The position numbers and the translations under genes were made by a program. From the NCBI RefSeq assembly GCF_042675915.1, contig NZ_JBHTKL010000006.1, positions 186,001 to 250,000 on the forward strand: DNA of 64,000 nucleotides, in the 5' to 3' direction. Below are positions 14,533 through 21,909 of this stretch, piece after piece. Each line of letters begins with the position of its first letter. Positions within the stretch are counted from its first letter, which is position 1. The stretch comes from Thalassobacillus_A hwangdonensis (lineage in GTDB: Bacteria > Bacillota > Bacilli > Bacillales > Halobacillaceae). A model generated the notes under the pieces. That model was given only the letters and a program-made list of their open reading frames with translations, had not been told where the DNA came from and made no database searches.

Positions 14533-15105
14533 ATGAGTACATTTGTTTACATGGTTAGACATGGGGATTCACCGAAAGAAGGAAATGAAAGAACAAGAGA
14601 TTTGACTGAAAAAGGGCAGGAACAGTCGCATCGCCTGGTCGACATATTGAAAAATGAAGGCGTTGATGCGGTCATTTCAAGCCCATACAAACGTTCCATC
14701 TTAACAGTTGAGAAGTTAGCTGAACAACTAGGGAAGGAAGTTTTAGTTTACGAAGATTTAAGAGAACGGGAATTCTCATCTGAAGGTAATCGAATTTCTG
14801 ATCAGGAGCTACTTCCACTCTTGGAAAAATCGTTCAAGCAACCCGATTTCACTTTAGAGGGCGCGGAGTCCAATACCGCTTGTCAAAAACGGGCTGTGAA
14901 AGTTTTAAAAGACCTTTTAGTAACCTTTAAGGACAAAAAAATTGTCATAGGGACCCATGGCTTAGTTATGACTTTGATGATGAAGTATTTCGATAGCAAA
15001 TATGACCTCAATTTTTTACATAGCACATCGAAACCTGATATCTATAGAATGGAATTTCAAGATAACGAATTAGTAAATGTTCAAAGGCTGTGGGAAACAA
15101 AATAA
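14533..15105 (+). CDS. Histidine phosphatase superfamily protein
   Basis: Phosphoglycerate-mutase-like phosphatase of 190 aa. The catalytic RHG is at FVYMVRHGDSPKEG (residues 4-17), ISSPYKRSILT supplies the second Arg, the acidic LREREF follows near residue 83, and IVIGTHGLVMT provides the second catalytic His. Substrate unknown. ATG at 14533 with GGAGG 7 nt upstream. Confidence 0.9.
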   Translation: MSTFVYMVRHGDSPKEGNERTRDLTEKGQEQSHRLVDILKNEGVDAVISSPYKRSILTVEKLAEQLGKEVLVYEDLREREFSSEGNRISDQELLPLLEKSFKQPDFTLEGAESNTACQKRAVKVLKDLLVTFKDKKIVIGTHGLVMTLMMKYFDSKYDLNFLHSTSKPDIYRMEFQDNELVNVQRLWETK

Positions 15106-15116
15106 GGCATGCCAAG

Positions 15117-15147
15117 AGCGCTTGGAATAAAATCCAAGCGCTTTTAT
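15117..15147 (+). terminator. Intrinsic terminator of the phosphatase gene
   Basis: Perfect 10-bp stem AGCGCTTGGA / TCCAAGCGCT followed by TTT. Confidence 0.8.
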
Positions 15148-15159
15148 CTATTCCTCACT

Positions 15160-16584
15160 CTACCAAATCAGTATACCGACAATCGTAGACAGTACGAGTC
15201 CAATCATGACCGGGATGAAGTTTTTCCGTACCAATTCCATCACCGACACCCCACAGAAACCGGCTACCGCTACGAGCGACGACCAGGCAATCAGCGTGCC
15301 TCCACCAGTCCAGATTGATCCCATTTGCCCGATGGCAGCGAGTGTCGATGCATCCGCTGCTCCGGAGGATAACGCACCAGACAACGCTCCTGTCAGTGGA
15401 AGTCCCGAGAATCCTGAGCCATCAAGTCCAGTGATGATACCGATGATCAATATGCCAAATGCAGTAAGCACGATGTTATCCGGTATGAACGTCTGTCCCT
15501 GTTGCACGAGATCAAACAGGAATGCAGGCCCTGCTTCTTCACCTAAAGATAGGATACTTGCCGAGAAATCTCCACTTCCTAGGAAGAAAAATCCTGCTAT
15601 CGGTATGACCGGCCCCATCGCCTTGAAAGCGAAGACGAAACCATCCACGATATGCTCACTGATGCGATCAAGTGCGCTACTTTTTCCATAAGCGAGCGTT
15701 GCAAGTGCCAGTAGGAGAACTGCTACTCCACCAATGAATGCTGCACCGTCTCCACCTTCGAATCCACCCATACGTCCACCACTGAACTTCGTGGAAACCA
15801 TGTAGATCATGACCGCAAGCATCGATAAAGGAACAAGCACTGCAAAGGTTTTACCCCATTTAGAGCTCCCTTTGCCATCGGATGAATCACCAGTTTCCCG
15901 CTTACCTTCAAGAATTTTCAGCTCTTTTTCATTCGCAGGATCTCCCGGTTTGCGGATATGCTTGCGAATGCCCAAGTACACCAAAGTCAAAGCGGTCAAA
16001 CCGGTAATCAACGATAGTACCAAAGCTTTATCAGCAACCATGGCTGCATCGACACCAGCAGAAGTAGCACTCAACGTCGGCGCTACCTGGATCACATAGT
16101 CAGACGATAACGCCATCCCCTGCCCAGCCAAAGCTACGACCATTGCCGCTCCCATGATCGGCAGCCCGGCTCTTACAGCCGCCGGAACCAGCAAAGCACA
16201 AATCAACGGTACGGCAGGTGTTGGCCAGAAAAATAATGAGATGACGAACGTAATGACCATCAGAATCAGATACGCGATATGCCCGTTTGTCATCAGTTTC
16301 TGTATCGGAGCGATCATTTGCCGATCCGCTCCCATATCTTTCAACGCATGCAACAATGCAACCATGAAGGTAATGATAAGGAAGATGCTGAATAATTCTT
16401 TAGCGGCAGTCAGGTTCGCATTGAATACGGAAGTAAAGCCATCGACAATACTCCCACTGTAAATCCAGGCGACGAGAAATGTACCGACCAATGTCGGAAG
16501 TACGACCCCTCTGCGGAAAATCATCGTCACGATAACTGCAATCGTCACAAATGCATAAGCCCAGTGGGCGGCTGTCAAAACCAT
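15160..16584 (-). CDS. Multi-pass permease of the GntP/ion-transporter type
   Basis: Integral membrane protein of 474 aa with about twelve hydrophobic segments. Pairs of broken, Gly/Pro/Ser-rich stretches (FFWPTPAVPLICALLVPAA, GLDGSGFSGLPLTGAL, IGQMGSIWTGGGTLIAW) recall the hairpin loops of the ion-transporter (IT) superfamily, which includes GntP and CitMHS carriers. A charged 50-residue cytoplasmic loop lies near the middle (about residues 215-260). The substrate is unknown, probably an organic anion moved with Na+ or H+. Start ATG at 16584 has AAAGGATG upstream. A GAGAGT/ACTCTC palindrome lies just before that site. Confidence 0.8.
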   Translation of the reverse strand: MVLTAAHWAYAFVTIAVIVTMIFRRGVVLPTLVGTFLVAWIYSGSIVDGFTSVFNANLTAAKELFSIFLIITFMVALLHALKDMGADRQMIAPIQKLMTNGHIAYLILMVITFVISLFFWPTPAVPLICALLVPAAVRAGLPIMGAAMVVALAGQGMALSSDYVIQVAPTLSATSAGVDAAMVADKALVLSLITGLTALTLVYLGIRKHIRKPGDPANEKELKILEGKRETGDSSDGKGSSKWGKTFAVLVPLSMLAVMIYMVSTKFSGGRMGGFEGGDGAAFIGGVAVLLLALATLAYGKSSALDRISEHIVDGFVFAFKAMGPVIPIAGFFFLGSGDFSASILSLGEEAGPAFLFDLVQQGQTFIPDNIVLTAFGILIIGIITGLDGSGFSGLPLTGALSGALSSGAADASTLAAIGQMGSIWTGGGTLIAWSSLVAVAGFCGVSVMELVRKNFIPVMIGLVLSTIVGILIW

Positions 16585-16601
16585 ATTGGTGTCATCCTTT
16601 C

Positions 16602-16614
16602 GAGAGTCACTCTC
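16602..16614. promoter_or_regulatory. Short palindrome upstream of the permease gene
   Basis: GAGAGT and ACTCTC arms with a one-base centre, directly upstream of the ribosome site of the 15160-16584 gene. It could be an operator or a translational hairpin; only the symmetry supports this. Confidence 0.3.
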
Positions 16615-16664
16615 ACGTTTGCAATATCCTATGCATAGCACCCAATACTGGTTAATCGCCTATC

Positions 16665-17768
16665 TCATCTAGCCTTTGCGTATCCCACCAATTCAGAAAA
16701 ACCTTTCCCCGACAAAGCTACCTTCGTGCCATTCCTAAGCGTTTCTCTTCCTTGAACTGTACATGCACCTTCCCATATGGCTCGTATCGGACCCAGAATC
16801 TCCATTTCCTGCTTCGGAAAAATCGCCTGAACGTAAAGCTTCATAGAGAAATCCGGAAGGCGGATCAACCATTCGACCGGATACTTAGCTCCAGTACGAA
16901 TGCTTTTCCAATACTTCCGAGGTTCAAATTCTACATTGTTGGAAAGCACTGTCTTTCCGTCAAAGCGAATCAGATTTGCCATCGGAGCAGATGTTTTTCC
17001 ATCCTGGCTACGGAATTCATTCAACAACAGTTCACGCCCATCATCCAATTGAATACCGAACCAATTCCAGCCCCTTCCTTTTGCGAGACTGTAATCCTTT
17101 CCCCATTGATGATCGAACCATCCTTCCCCTCGGACAAATTCCGTCCCTTTCCCCATGTTCACTTTTCCTTGTACGCGGTTCCTTGTGAACGAATAGTAAT
17201 ATAAATCATCAGGCTTTCCATCACCACCGACCAGTGTGATCGGCTTGGTCGGCACAAACTGCAGTTCAATGTTCATCGCTTTGTCTTGAAGCACCAACTC
17301 AAAGTTGTCCTGTTCCTCTCCAAGAAAAACCAGATTGTGCTTTTCGTATTCCAATTTTACTGGATCAGAATAGACTGTACTTTTCTTCATAAACGAATGA
17401 GGTTTAGGCAAATCACCTTTCAACATCGTTCCATACAGGCGCCACATATCCGTTTCCTTTGGGTTGAGCATCATGTACACCGGTAAATAAAAAGCAAGCA
17501 TGTTCCGTTTTAGCCCTTTATCCATCCATGACCCGTGCGTCGCTTTGTTAGTTTCTAAATCAATCAGCGTATAAATAAGGTAATGCCCTTTCGTCCAGGA
17601 AGGCTCGAGTTCTCCCACCCTGAAAAAAGAACCCATCAGTGCATAGCGATTTCGTCGATCTGAATGTAAAAACGTATAAAAATACCACCACTCCACATTT
17701 GCATCCGCATGCGGGCCCGCATCCTCAGGAAGACTAACCTTGGTCACTTCTTCATTCATCCGGTTCAC
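16665..17768 (-). CDS. CrtC/AttH-like lipocalin-fold protein
   Basis: Protein of 367 aa without signal peptide. ADANVEWWYFYTFLHSDRRN at residues 21-40 is the hallmark of the AttH / carotenoid 1,2-hydratase (CrtC-like) family, and GEGWFDHQWGKDYSLAKGRGWNWFGIQLDDGRELL near residues 215-250 is the second conserved block. These proteins form two lipocalin-like barrels that bind hydrophobic molecules. No carotenoid genes are nearby, so hydration of a carotenoid is not supported; a lipid or isoprenoid ligand is plausible. AAGGTG provides a ribosome site. Confidence 0.83.
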   Translation of the reverse strand: MNRMNEEVTKVSLPEDAGPHADANVEWWYFYTFLHSDRRNRYALMGSFFRVGELEPSWTKGHYLIYTLIDLETNKATHGSWMDKGLKRNMLAFYLPVYMMLNPKETDMWRLYGTMLKGDLPKPHSFMKKSTVYSDPVKLEYEKHNLVFLGEEQDNFELVLQDKAMNIELQFVPTKPITLVGGDGKPDDLYYYSFTRNRVQGKVNMGKGTEFVRGEGWFDHQWGKDYSLAKGRGWNWFGIQLDDGRELLLNEFRSQDGKTSAPMANLIRFDGKTVLSNNVEFEPRKYWKSIRTGAKYPVEWLIRLPDFSMKLYVQAIFPKQEMEILGPIRAIWEGACTVQGRETLRNGTKVALSGKGFSELVGYAKAR

Positions 17769-17885
17769 ACACCTTATGTTTTTAGTAACCTATGCAATCG
17801 GATAAAAGAGGTGTCGCCTCTACGATGATGGACTGGTATCATGGTTCAGGAAAGAAAGCGCGGATTCAGTCCCCCATTTCAGACA

Positions 17886-17915
17886 ATAAAAAGAAGCAGA
17901 GGCCCACGCCCCTGC
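17886..17915 (-). terminator. Intrinsic terminator of the HD-GYP gene
   Basis: GCAGGGGC / GGCCTCTGC-type stem with one bulge, followed by TTCTTTTTATT on the minus strand, directly after the stop. Confidence 0.75.
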
Positions 17916-18827
17916 TCACTCTGAAAGTATTTTGTCTTCCTTCAATATTTGTTCAAAAAAATCGACGACTAGTGGATCATATAGCTTTCCGGACAGACGC
18001 TTTATTTCATCTATTGCATCCCCAGGTGTAATTGGTGTCCGGTATACTCTATTTTCGGTCATCGCATCATAACTGTCACACACAGCGATGATTTTCGCCT
18101 CAAGCGAGATATGATCTCCCTCCATCCCACGTGGATACCCGGAACCGTCCAGCCGTTCATGATGTTCCAGGATGATATCAGAAATCGATTCATATGCTGA
18201 GCCTACCATCATATTCGCACCATCTACCGGATGCCGTTTAACCTGATTGAACTGACGCTCCGTCAACTTGCCTGGCTTATTCAAAATATGATCTGAGACG
18301 TTCAGCTTTCCGATATCGTGTAAAAACGCTGCATGGAACATGTCCTGCAGTCGCTTTGGACCAAACTCCAGCTTTTTCGCAATTTTAATACTATATTTCG
18401 CCACCCGTTCACTGTGGTCATACGCAAACTTCTGCTCGCTGTCGACCATCTGGATGAACTCCCATAAGTCCGCCATGCTCTTACTGATCTGATGGAAAAT
18501 CGGTGCAGTCGTGAACCACAAATAGGTGACGTCCGTAATCGTTTCAAACAGTACGGGCTTTTTCAATCCTCTGGTAGAATAGGAATCATTCGGTCCAAGC
18601 TTTACCCGCTTTCCGTCCTCATCCCACTCAATTTCACCTGATAAGATATAAAAGAATTCAAGGGTATTCGGGTCATCATTTGGATAGACGTAGAACATCT
18701 TGTCCTTATTGATCGTCTGTTTCATGATTTCCGTTCCGTCACCTTCTTCAAGCAGACGGATACTCGTAGAATTGTTCTTTGCTAATGCAAGCTGTGTATC
18801 GTTTTTTATTACGTTCAGTTCTCCCAC
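17916..18827 (-). CDS. Cupin-like domain fused to an HD-GYP phosphohydrolase domain
   Basis: Cytoplasmic protein of 303 aa. Residues 40-115 form a cupin-like barrel (FFYILSGEIEWDEDGKRVKL, then a GPNDSY turn). Residues 130-300 are an HD-GYP domain: DHSERVAKYS, AAFLHDIGKLNV, HPVDGANMM, LEHHERLDGSGYPRGMEGD and AVCDSYDAMTENRVYR, with the HD pair and the GYP-type motif complete. HD-GYP enzymes hydrolyse cyclic-di-GMP or related nucleotides; the N-terminal barrel probably senses a small ligand. The likely start is GTG at 18827 with AAAGGGGA 7 nt before it; an upstream in-frame GTG (18848) lacks a site. Confidence 0.88.
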   Translation of the reverse strand: MGELNVIKNDTQLALAKNNSTSIRLLEEGDGTEIMKQTINKDKMFYVYPNDDPNTLEFFYILSGEIEWDEDGKRVKLGPNDSYSTRGLKKPVLFETITDVTYLWFTTAPIFHQISKSMADLWEFIQMVDSEQKFAYDHSERVAKYSIKIAKKLEFGPKRLQDMFHAAFLHDIGKLNVSDHILNKPGKLTERQFNQVKRHPVDGANMMVGSAYESISDIILEHHERLDGSGYPRGMEGDHISLEAKIIAVCDSYDAMTENRVYRTPITPGDAIDEIKRLSGKLYDPLVVDFFEQILKEDKILSE

Positions 18828-18955
18828 GAATATTCCCCTTTCCTTCACTTTGCTACCAATTATATAGCAATCGTCAAAAAAGTCTGCAATTCGACACGAA
18901 AAGGGGAGTATCCACCTAAAAGAATTAGGTCGAATGACCCCCTGCCAAAAGACAC

Positions 18956-19279
18956 TTATAGTATCGCATTATAAATTTTGCTTAATTGTCGCTCCAATGA
19001 TTCCATCGGCACAAACCGTGCTTCCCTGAACATTTCCTTACCCTCAAGAAAGACCATGATGACCGGGACGGTAAAAATCGAAAAAGCACCCGCGACTTCC
19101 GGAATTTCATCCGCGTCGGCATGCACAGCTTTCACTTCAGGATAGCTTTCAAGCAGCAATTCCACCTGGGGCAGCAATGCATGACATACAGAACAGTTCG
19201 GTCTTGATATGTAGACGAGCGCCATCGTATGATGATGGATAGTATGTTCCAATTCTTCCATTGTGTGGACCATCTGCAT
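18956..19279 (-). CDS. Thioredoxin family protein
   Basis: Thioredoxin-fold protein of 107 aa with the redox motif CSVC in SRPNCSVCHALLPQ (residues 27-40) and the cis-proline loop FTVPVIMVF near residue 73. The Trp before the first Cys of classic thioredoxin is replaced by Pro-Asn. Cytoplasmic thiol-disulfide exchange is inferred. Two close ATGs (19279, 19273) are possible; 19279 fits AAGG better. Its start overlaps the start of the divergent methyltransferase. Confidence 0.82.
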   Translation of the reverse strand: MQMVHTMEELEHTIHHHTMALVYISRPNCSVCHALLPQVELLLESYPEVKAVHADADEIPEVAGAFSIFTVPVIMVFLEGKEMFREARFVPMESLERQLSKIYNAIL

Positions 19280-19835
19280 GGAGGATCCATCCTTTCCTTT
19301 AGAGGTGATTGCAATCCTTGATATCATTTTACCCCTTTTCGTCCTGCTATTCACGACATTGACACTTGTTTCTCTTTTACTATACACCTGGAAAAATGGG
19401 ATCGGTCCCACACCGACATCACGCCGGACCATCAAAAAGGTGTTGGCTTATACAAAAGAGGTGAAGCCAGCGAGCATCGCTGAACTCGGGGCTGGCTGGG
19501 GAACAGTAGCATTCGCTTTTGCAAAAGCTTTCCCTGACACTAGGATCACAGCCTATGAAACGTCTCCGGTTCCATACCTTTATATGAAGTTACGACTGCT
19601 GCTACAGCCACAGGACAACCTGGTCATTTTAAGGAAAAACTTCCTCACCGAATCATTAGATACGTATGACTTCTTATATTGTTACCTCTATACTGGTGGA
19701 ATGATTCAACTGCAGGAGAATTTACGAACCTATGAAGGCTGGATTCTATCGAATACCTTCGCCTTTCGTGGTTGGCCTGAATCGAAAAAATCAGATGGGC
19801 TTTATCTATATTCAAAAAAATCGTGTGATGGGTAG
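19278..19835 (+). CDS. Membrane-anchored class I SAM-dependent methyltransferase-like protein
   Basis: Protein of about 185 aa. Residues 10-38 form a membrane helix (ILDIILPLFVLLFTTLTL). Then IAELGAGWGTVAFAFAKAFP is the SAM-binding motif I, followed by ITAYETSPVPYLYMKLR and DFLYCYLYTGGMI. The domain is short for a methyltransferase. The start is uncertain: ATG 19278 has no ribosome site, and GTG 19305 is an alternative that keeps the membrane segment. It is head-to-head with the thioredoxin gene without any intergenic space and ends 3 bp before the msrA stop. Confidence 0.68.
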   Translation: MEDPSFPLEVIAILDIILPLFVLLFTTLTLVSLLLYTWKNGIGPTPTSRRTIKKVLAYTKEVKPASIAELGAGWGTVAFAFAKAFPDTRITAYETSPVPYLYMKLRLLLQPQDNLVILRKNFLTESLDTYDFLYCYLYTGGMIQLQENLRTYEGWILSNTFAFRGWPESKKSDGLYLYSKKSCDG

Positions 19836-19847
19836 CCATCACACGAT
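19813..19847 (-). terminator. Intrinsic terminator of msrA
   Basis: Eleven-bp stem TCGTGTGATGG / CCATCACACGA followed by seven T on the minus strand. The stem contains the stop codons of both convergent genes. Confidence 0.85.
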
Positions 19848-20312
19848 TCCACAAGCAGCAGATCCGTTCTTCTGCAAGTATTTTTGGTGGTATTCCTCCG
19901 CATCGTAAAAGGTTCCTGCCTGCGCCACCTCTGTAACGATCGATTTTTTGAATACACCTTTTTCATTCCATTGCTTGATTTTTTCCTCTGCAATATAACG
20001 CTGACTCTCATCCAGATAGAAAATGACGGATCGATATTGTGATCCTACATCTTCGCCCTGGCGATTCTTCGAGGTCGGGTCATGACACTCGAAGAACGCA
20101 TCCACCAGCTGTTGATAAGAAATCACGGAAGCATCATAGTCGATTTTGATTGACTCAGCATGACCGGTCTTCCCTGTTTTTACGAGTTCATAATAAGGTC
20201 GGTCCACCTTCCCACCTGTGTATCCAACCTTCGTTTCCACTACGCCATCAATTCGTTCAAACCATGCTTCCACTCCCCAGAAGCACCCTGCTGCAAAAAT
20301 CGCTGTTGCCAT
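19839..20312 (-). CDS. msrA: Peptide methionine sulfoxide reductase A
   Basis: Cytoplasmic enzyme of 157 aa that reduces the S-epimer of methionine sulfoxide using thioredoxin. The catalytic motif GCFWG is at residues 9-13 (FAAGCFWGVEAWF), with VGYTGG, the GHAESI block and the FFECHDPTSKNRQGEDVGSQ region complete. The C-terminal GSAACGIV may hold the resolving Cys. ATG at 20312 has AAAGGAAG upstream. It lies downstream of an S-box riboswitch, so it should be expressed when SAM is low. No MsrB domain or msrB gene adjoins it. Confidence 0.95.
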   Translation of the reverse strand: MATAIFAAGCFWGVEAWFERIDGVVETKVGYTGGKVDRPYYELVKTGKTGHAESIKIDYDASVISYQQLVDAFFECHDPTSKNRQGEDVGSQYRSVIFYLDESQRYIAEEKIKQWNEKGVFKKSIVTEVAQAGTFYDAEEYHQKYLQKNGSAACGIV

Positions 20313-20382
20313 CTTACATCTTCCTTTCGCTACAAACTCCACTTCTTTCCGAGAGATCGTGGCGCTCTTTCTATACGAAAGA

Positions 20383-20550
20383 ACCCCCTTTCTTATCCAT
20401 AAGAAAGGGGGTCGTAAATGTATGCTTACGATCCTCTCATCTCTCAGGAATCACTAGGTTCCTGCAGGAATTGGCACCGTTCAGATCGCGATCGATCCGA
20501 TGGTTGCCGGGCATCAAAGGGCCAGTCCCTCCGCCTCTCTGGATAAGAAG
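20383..20550 (-). ncRNA. SAM (S-box) riboswitch with terminator, leader of msrA
   Basis: On the minus strand the S-box consensus reads in order: CTTATCCAGAGAGGCGGAGG (from 20548), GACTGGCCC, GATGCCCGGCAACC, GGTGCCAATTCC and GAGAGATGAGAGGATC. A terminator stem CCCCCTTTCTTAT / ATAAGAAAGGGGG (20383-20412) follows, then the leader reaches the msrA ribosome site. SAM binding is expected to promote termination. This explains most of the 414-bp gap 20313-20726. Confidence 0.93.
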
Positions 20551-20580
20551 TTTATGTTGTATTTTTAATATTTAATTGGA

Positions 20581-20609
20581 ATTATACATGCCTTCAACAG
20601 TCCTGTAAA
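20581..20609 (-). promoter_or_regulatory. SigA promoter of the S-box msrA transcript
   Basis: TTTACA (20604-20609), 17-bp spacer, TATAAT (20581-20586) on the minus strand; the start of transcription falls about 25 nt before the S-box. Confidence 0.85.
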
Positions 20610-20726
20610 GCCCAAAGCTTAGAATTTGAGATAAATAGGCACATCAAGCGTATCGTTAAGCCCCACCCCCTCTTCCGTGTTAAACTGACAGCAAGTTTAT
20701 GTAAAAAATCAAAAGAGGTGTCCCAT

Positions 20727-21452
20727 ATGAAAATTGAAATCTGGTCCGATATTGTATGTCCATTTTGTTATATAGGTAAGCGTCGTCTAGAAGCAGCTTT
20801 AGCTGATTTCGAAGGAAAGAATCAAGTCGAAATCGAATTCAAAAGCTTCGAACTGGATCCTGGTGCAGAAAAGAACACCGAATCTGTCATGTATGAACGA
20901 TTAGCGAGCAAGTATGGCACAAGCATTGAACAAGCGAAGCAGATGTGTGACAACATGGTGGAGCAGGCAAAAGGTGTAGGACTCGATTTCCGATTTGATG
21001 ATGTCATCCCAACCAACACACTCGATGCCCACCGTCTCACTCACCTTGCTAAAGACAAAGGTGTTGAAAAAGAAGTACACGAGCGCTTCTTCCACGCCTA
21101 CTTCACAGAAGCCAAGAACATGGGAGACCATGACACACTTACGGAGCTGGCTCTGGATGCAGGTCTGGACGAAGCAGAAGTCAGAGAGGTGTTAGCTAGC
21201 GAACGTTATACCGATTCTGTCCGTAAAGACGAAGCTGAAGCCCGCACCATCGGCGTACAAGGTGTTCCATTCTTTGTCATCAACCGGAAGTACGCGGTTT
21301 CTGGCGCACAACCGGTCGATGTCTTCAAAAATGCACTGAGCAAAGCATGGGACGAAGAACAGCAACAGCCCGTGTTTGAAACGGTGTCATCCGATAATGA
21401 AGCAACCGGCGTATGCACGGACGACAGTTGCGACATTCCGAATGATCAATGA
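20727..21452 (+). CDS. DsbA family oxidoreductase (FrnE-like)
   Basis: Cytoplasmic thioredoxin-fold protein of 241 aa. The active site CPFC is at residues 11-14 (SDIVCPFCYIGKRR), the helical insertion carries the FELDPG and DAHRLTHLA signatures of FrnE-type proteins, and GVQGVPFFVINRKYAVSGAQP holds the cis-proline. The C-terminus adds a second pair of cysteines (CTDDSC), as in some FrnE proteins implicated in oxidative stress. ATG 20727 has GAGGTG at 6 nt. Isolated gene with its own terminator. Confidence 0.92.
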   Translation: MKIEIWSDIVCPFCYIGKRRLEAALADFEGKNQVEIEFKSFELDPGAEKNTESVMYERLASKYGTSIEQAKQMCDNMVEQAKGVGLDFRFDDVIPTNTLDAHRLTHLAKDKGVEKEVHERFFHAYFTEAKNMGDHDTLTELALDAGLDEAEVREVLASERYTDSVRKDEAEARTIGVQGVPFFVINRKYAVSGAQPVDVFKNALSKAWDEEQQQPVFETVSSDNEATGVCTDDSCDIPNDQ

Positions 21453-21453
21453 C

Positions 21454-21481
21454 AGGGGACCTTAAAAAGGTCTCCTTTTAT
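21454..21481 (+). terminator. Intrinsic terminator of the DsbA-family gene
   Basis: GGGGACCTT / AAGGTCTCC stem followed by TTTTAT. Confidence 0.75.
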
Positions 21482-21596
21482 ATTATGAGCAACATGCTGA
21501 TTTAAGCCCTGAAAATTTTATTCCGTGGCAAGCATAGCCGCCACTTCTTTCACATAAAATTCAGAGAATCGAGTTCTATGTGGAGGGGGTGGACGG

Positions 21597-21776
21597 ATGG
21601 CGGATGACAAGCAGCTTGAGCATGAGTCCAATTTTCTCGAAAAGGACCAGACCTTCGCGGAGAAATTCCACCGTGAACGATTCACGGAAAACATTCCGGT
21701 AGATTTATTGGGAGAAGACTTACGAAAATTAAAGAAGTTGACGAACAAAAAACGGAAGAGGTCAGGTGTGAGATGA
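21597..21776 (+). CDS. Small hypothetical hydrophilic protein, 59 aa
   Basis: Charged 59-residue protein beginning MADDKQLEHESNFLEKDQTF and ending in a Lys/Arg-rich tail (KKLTNKKRKRSGVR). GGAGGGGGT gives a very strong ribosome site 7 nt before the ATG and a terminator follows, both supporting a real gene. The basic tail suggests nucleic-acid binding; no family is recognised. Confidence 0.65.
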   Translation: MADDKQLEHESNFLEKDQTFAEKFHRERFTENIPVDLLGEDLRKLKKLTNKKRKRSGVR

Positions 21777-21802
21777 TGTCAGACAGTCACCATTATGGAT
21801 GA

Positions 21803-21845
21803 AATACTCGGCACTTTGCTACTCAAAGCAGCCGGGTATTTTTTA
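21803..21845 (+). terminator. Intrinsic terminator
   Basis: AATACTCGGC / GCCGGGTATT stem followed by TTTT. Confidence 0.75.
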
Positions 21846-21909
21846 ATGGAATAATTCAGCTTCGTATCCCGCAACCTATAAGGAAGTAAATGTGAAAAGG
21901 GGTACGAGA

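Noticed and set aside
15206..15691. Plus-strand frame of 161 codons opposite the permease
   Set aside because: Low-complexity P/S/T-rich product without ribosome site; the permease on the minus strand has clear membrane helices.
17792..18031. Small plus-strand frame between the CrtC-like and HD-GYP genes
   Set aside because: It runs across the HD-GYP terminator and into the HD-GYP gene, with poor ribosome spacing.
20150..20575. Plus-strand frames over the msrA leader
   Set aside because: The region is fully explained by msrA and the S-box riboswitch on the minus strand.
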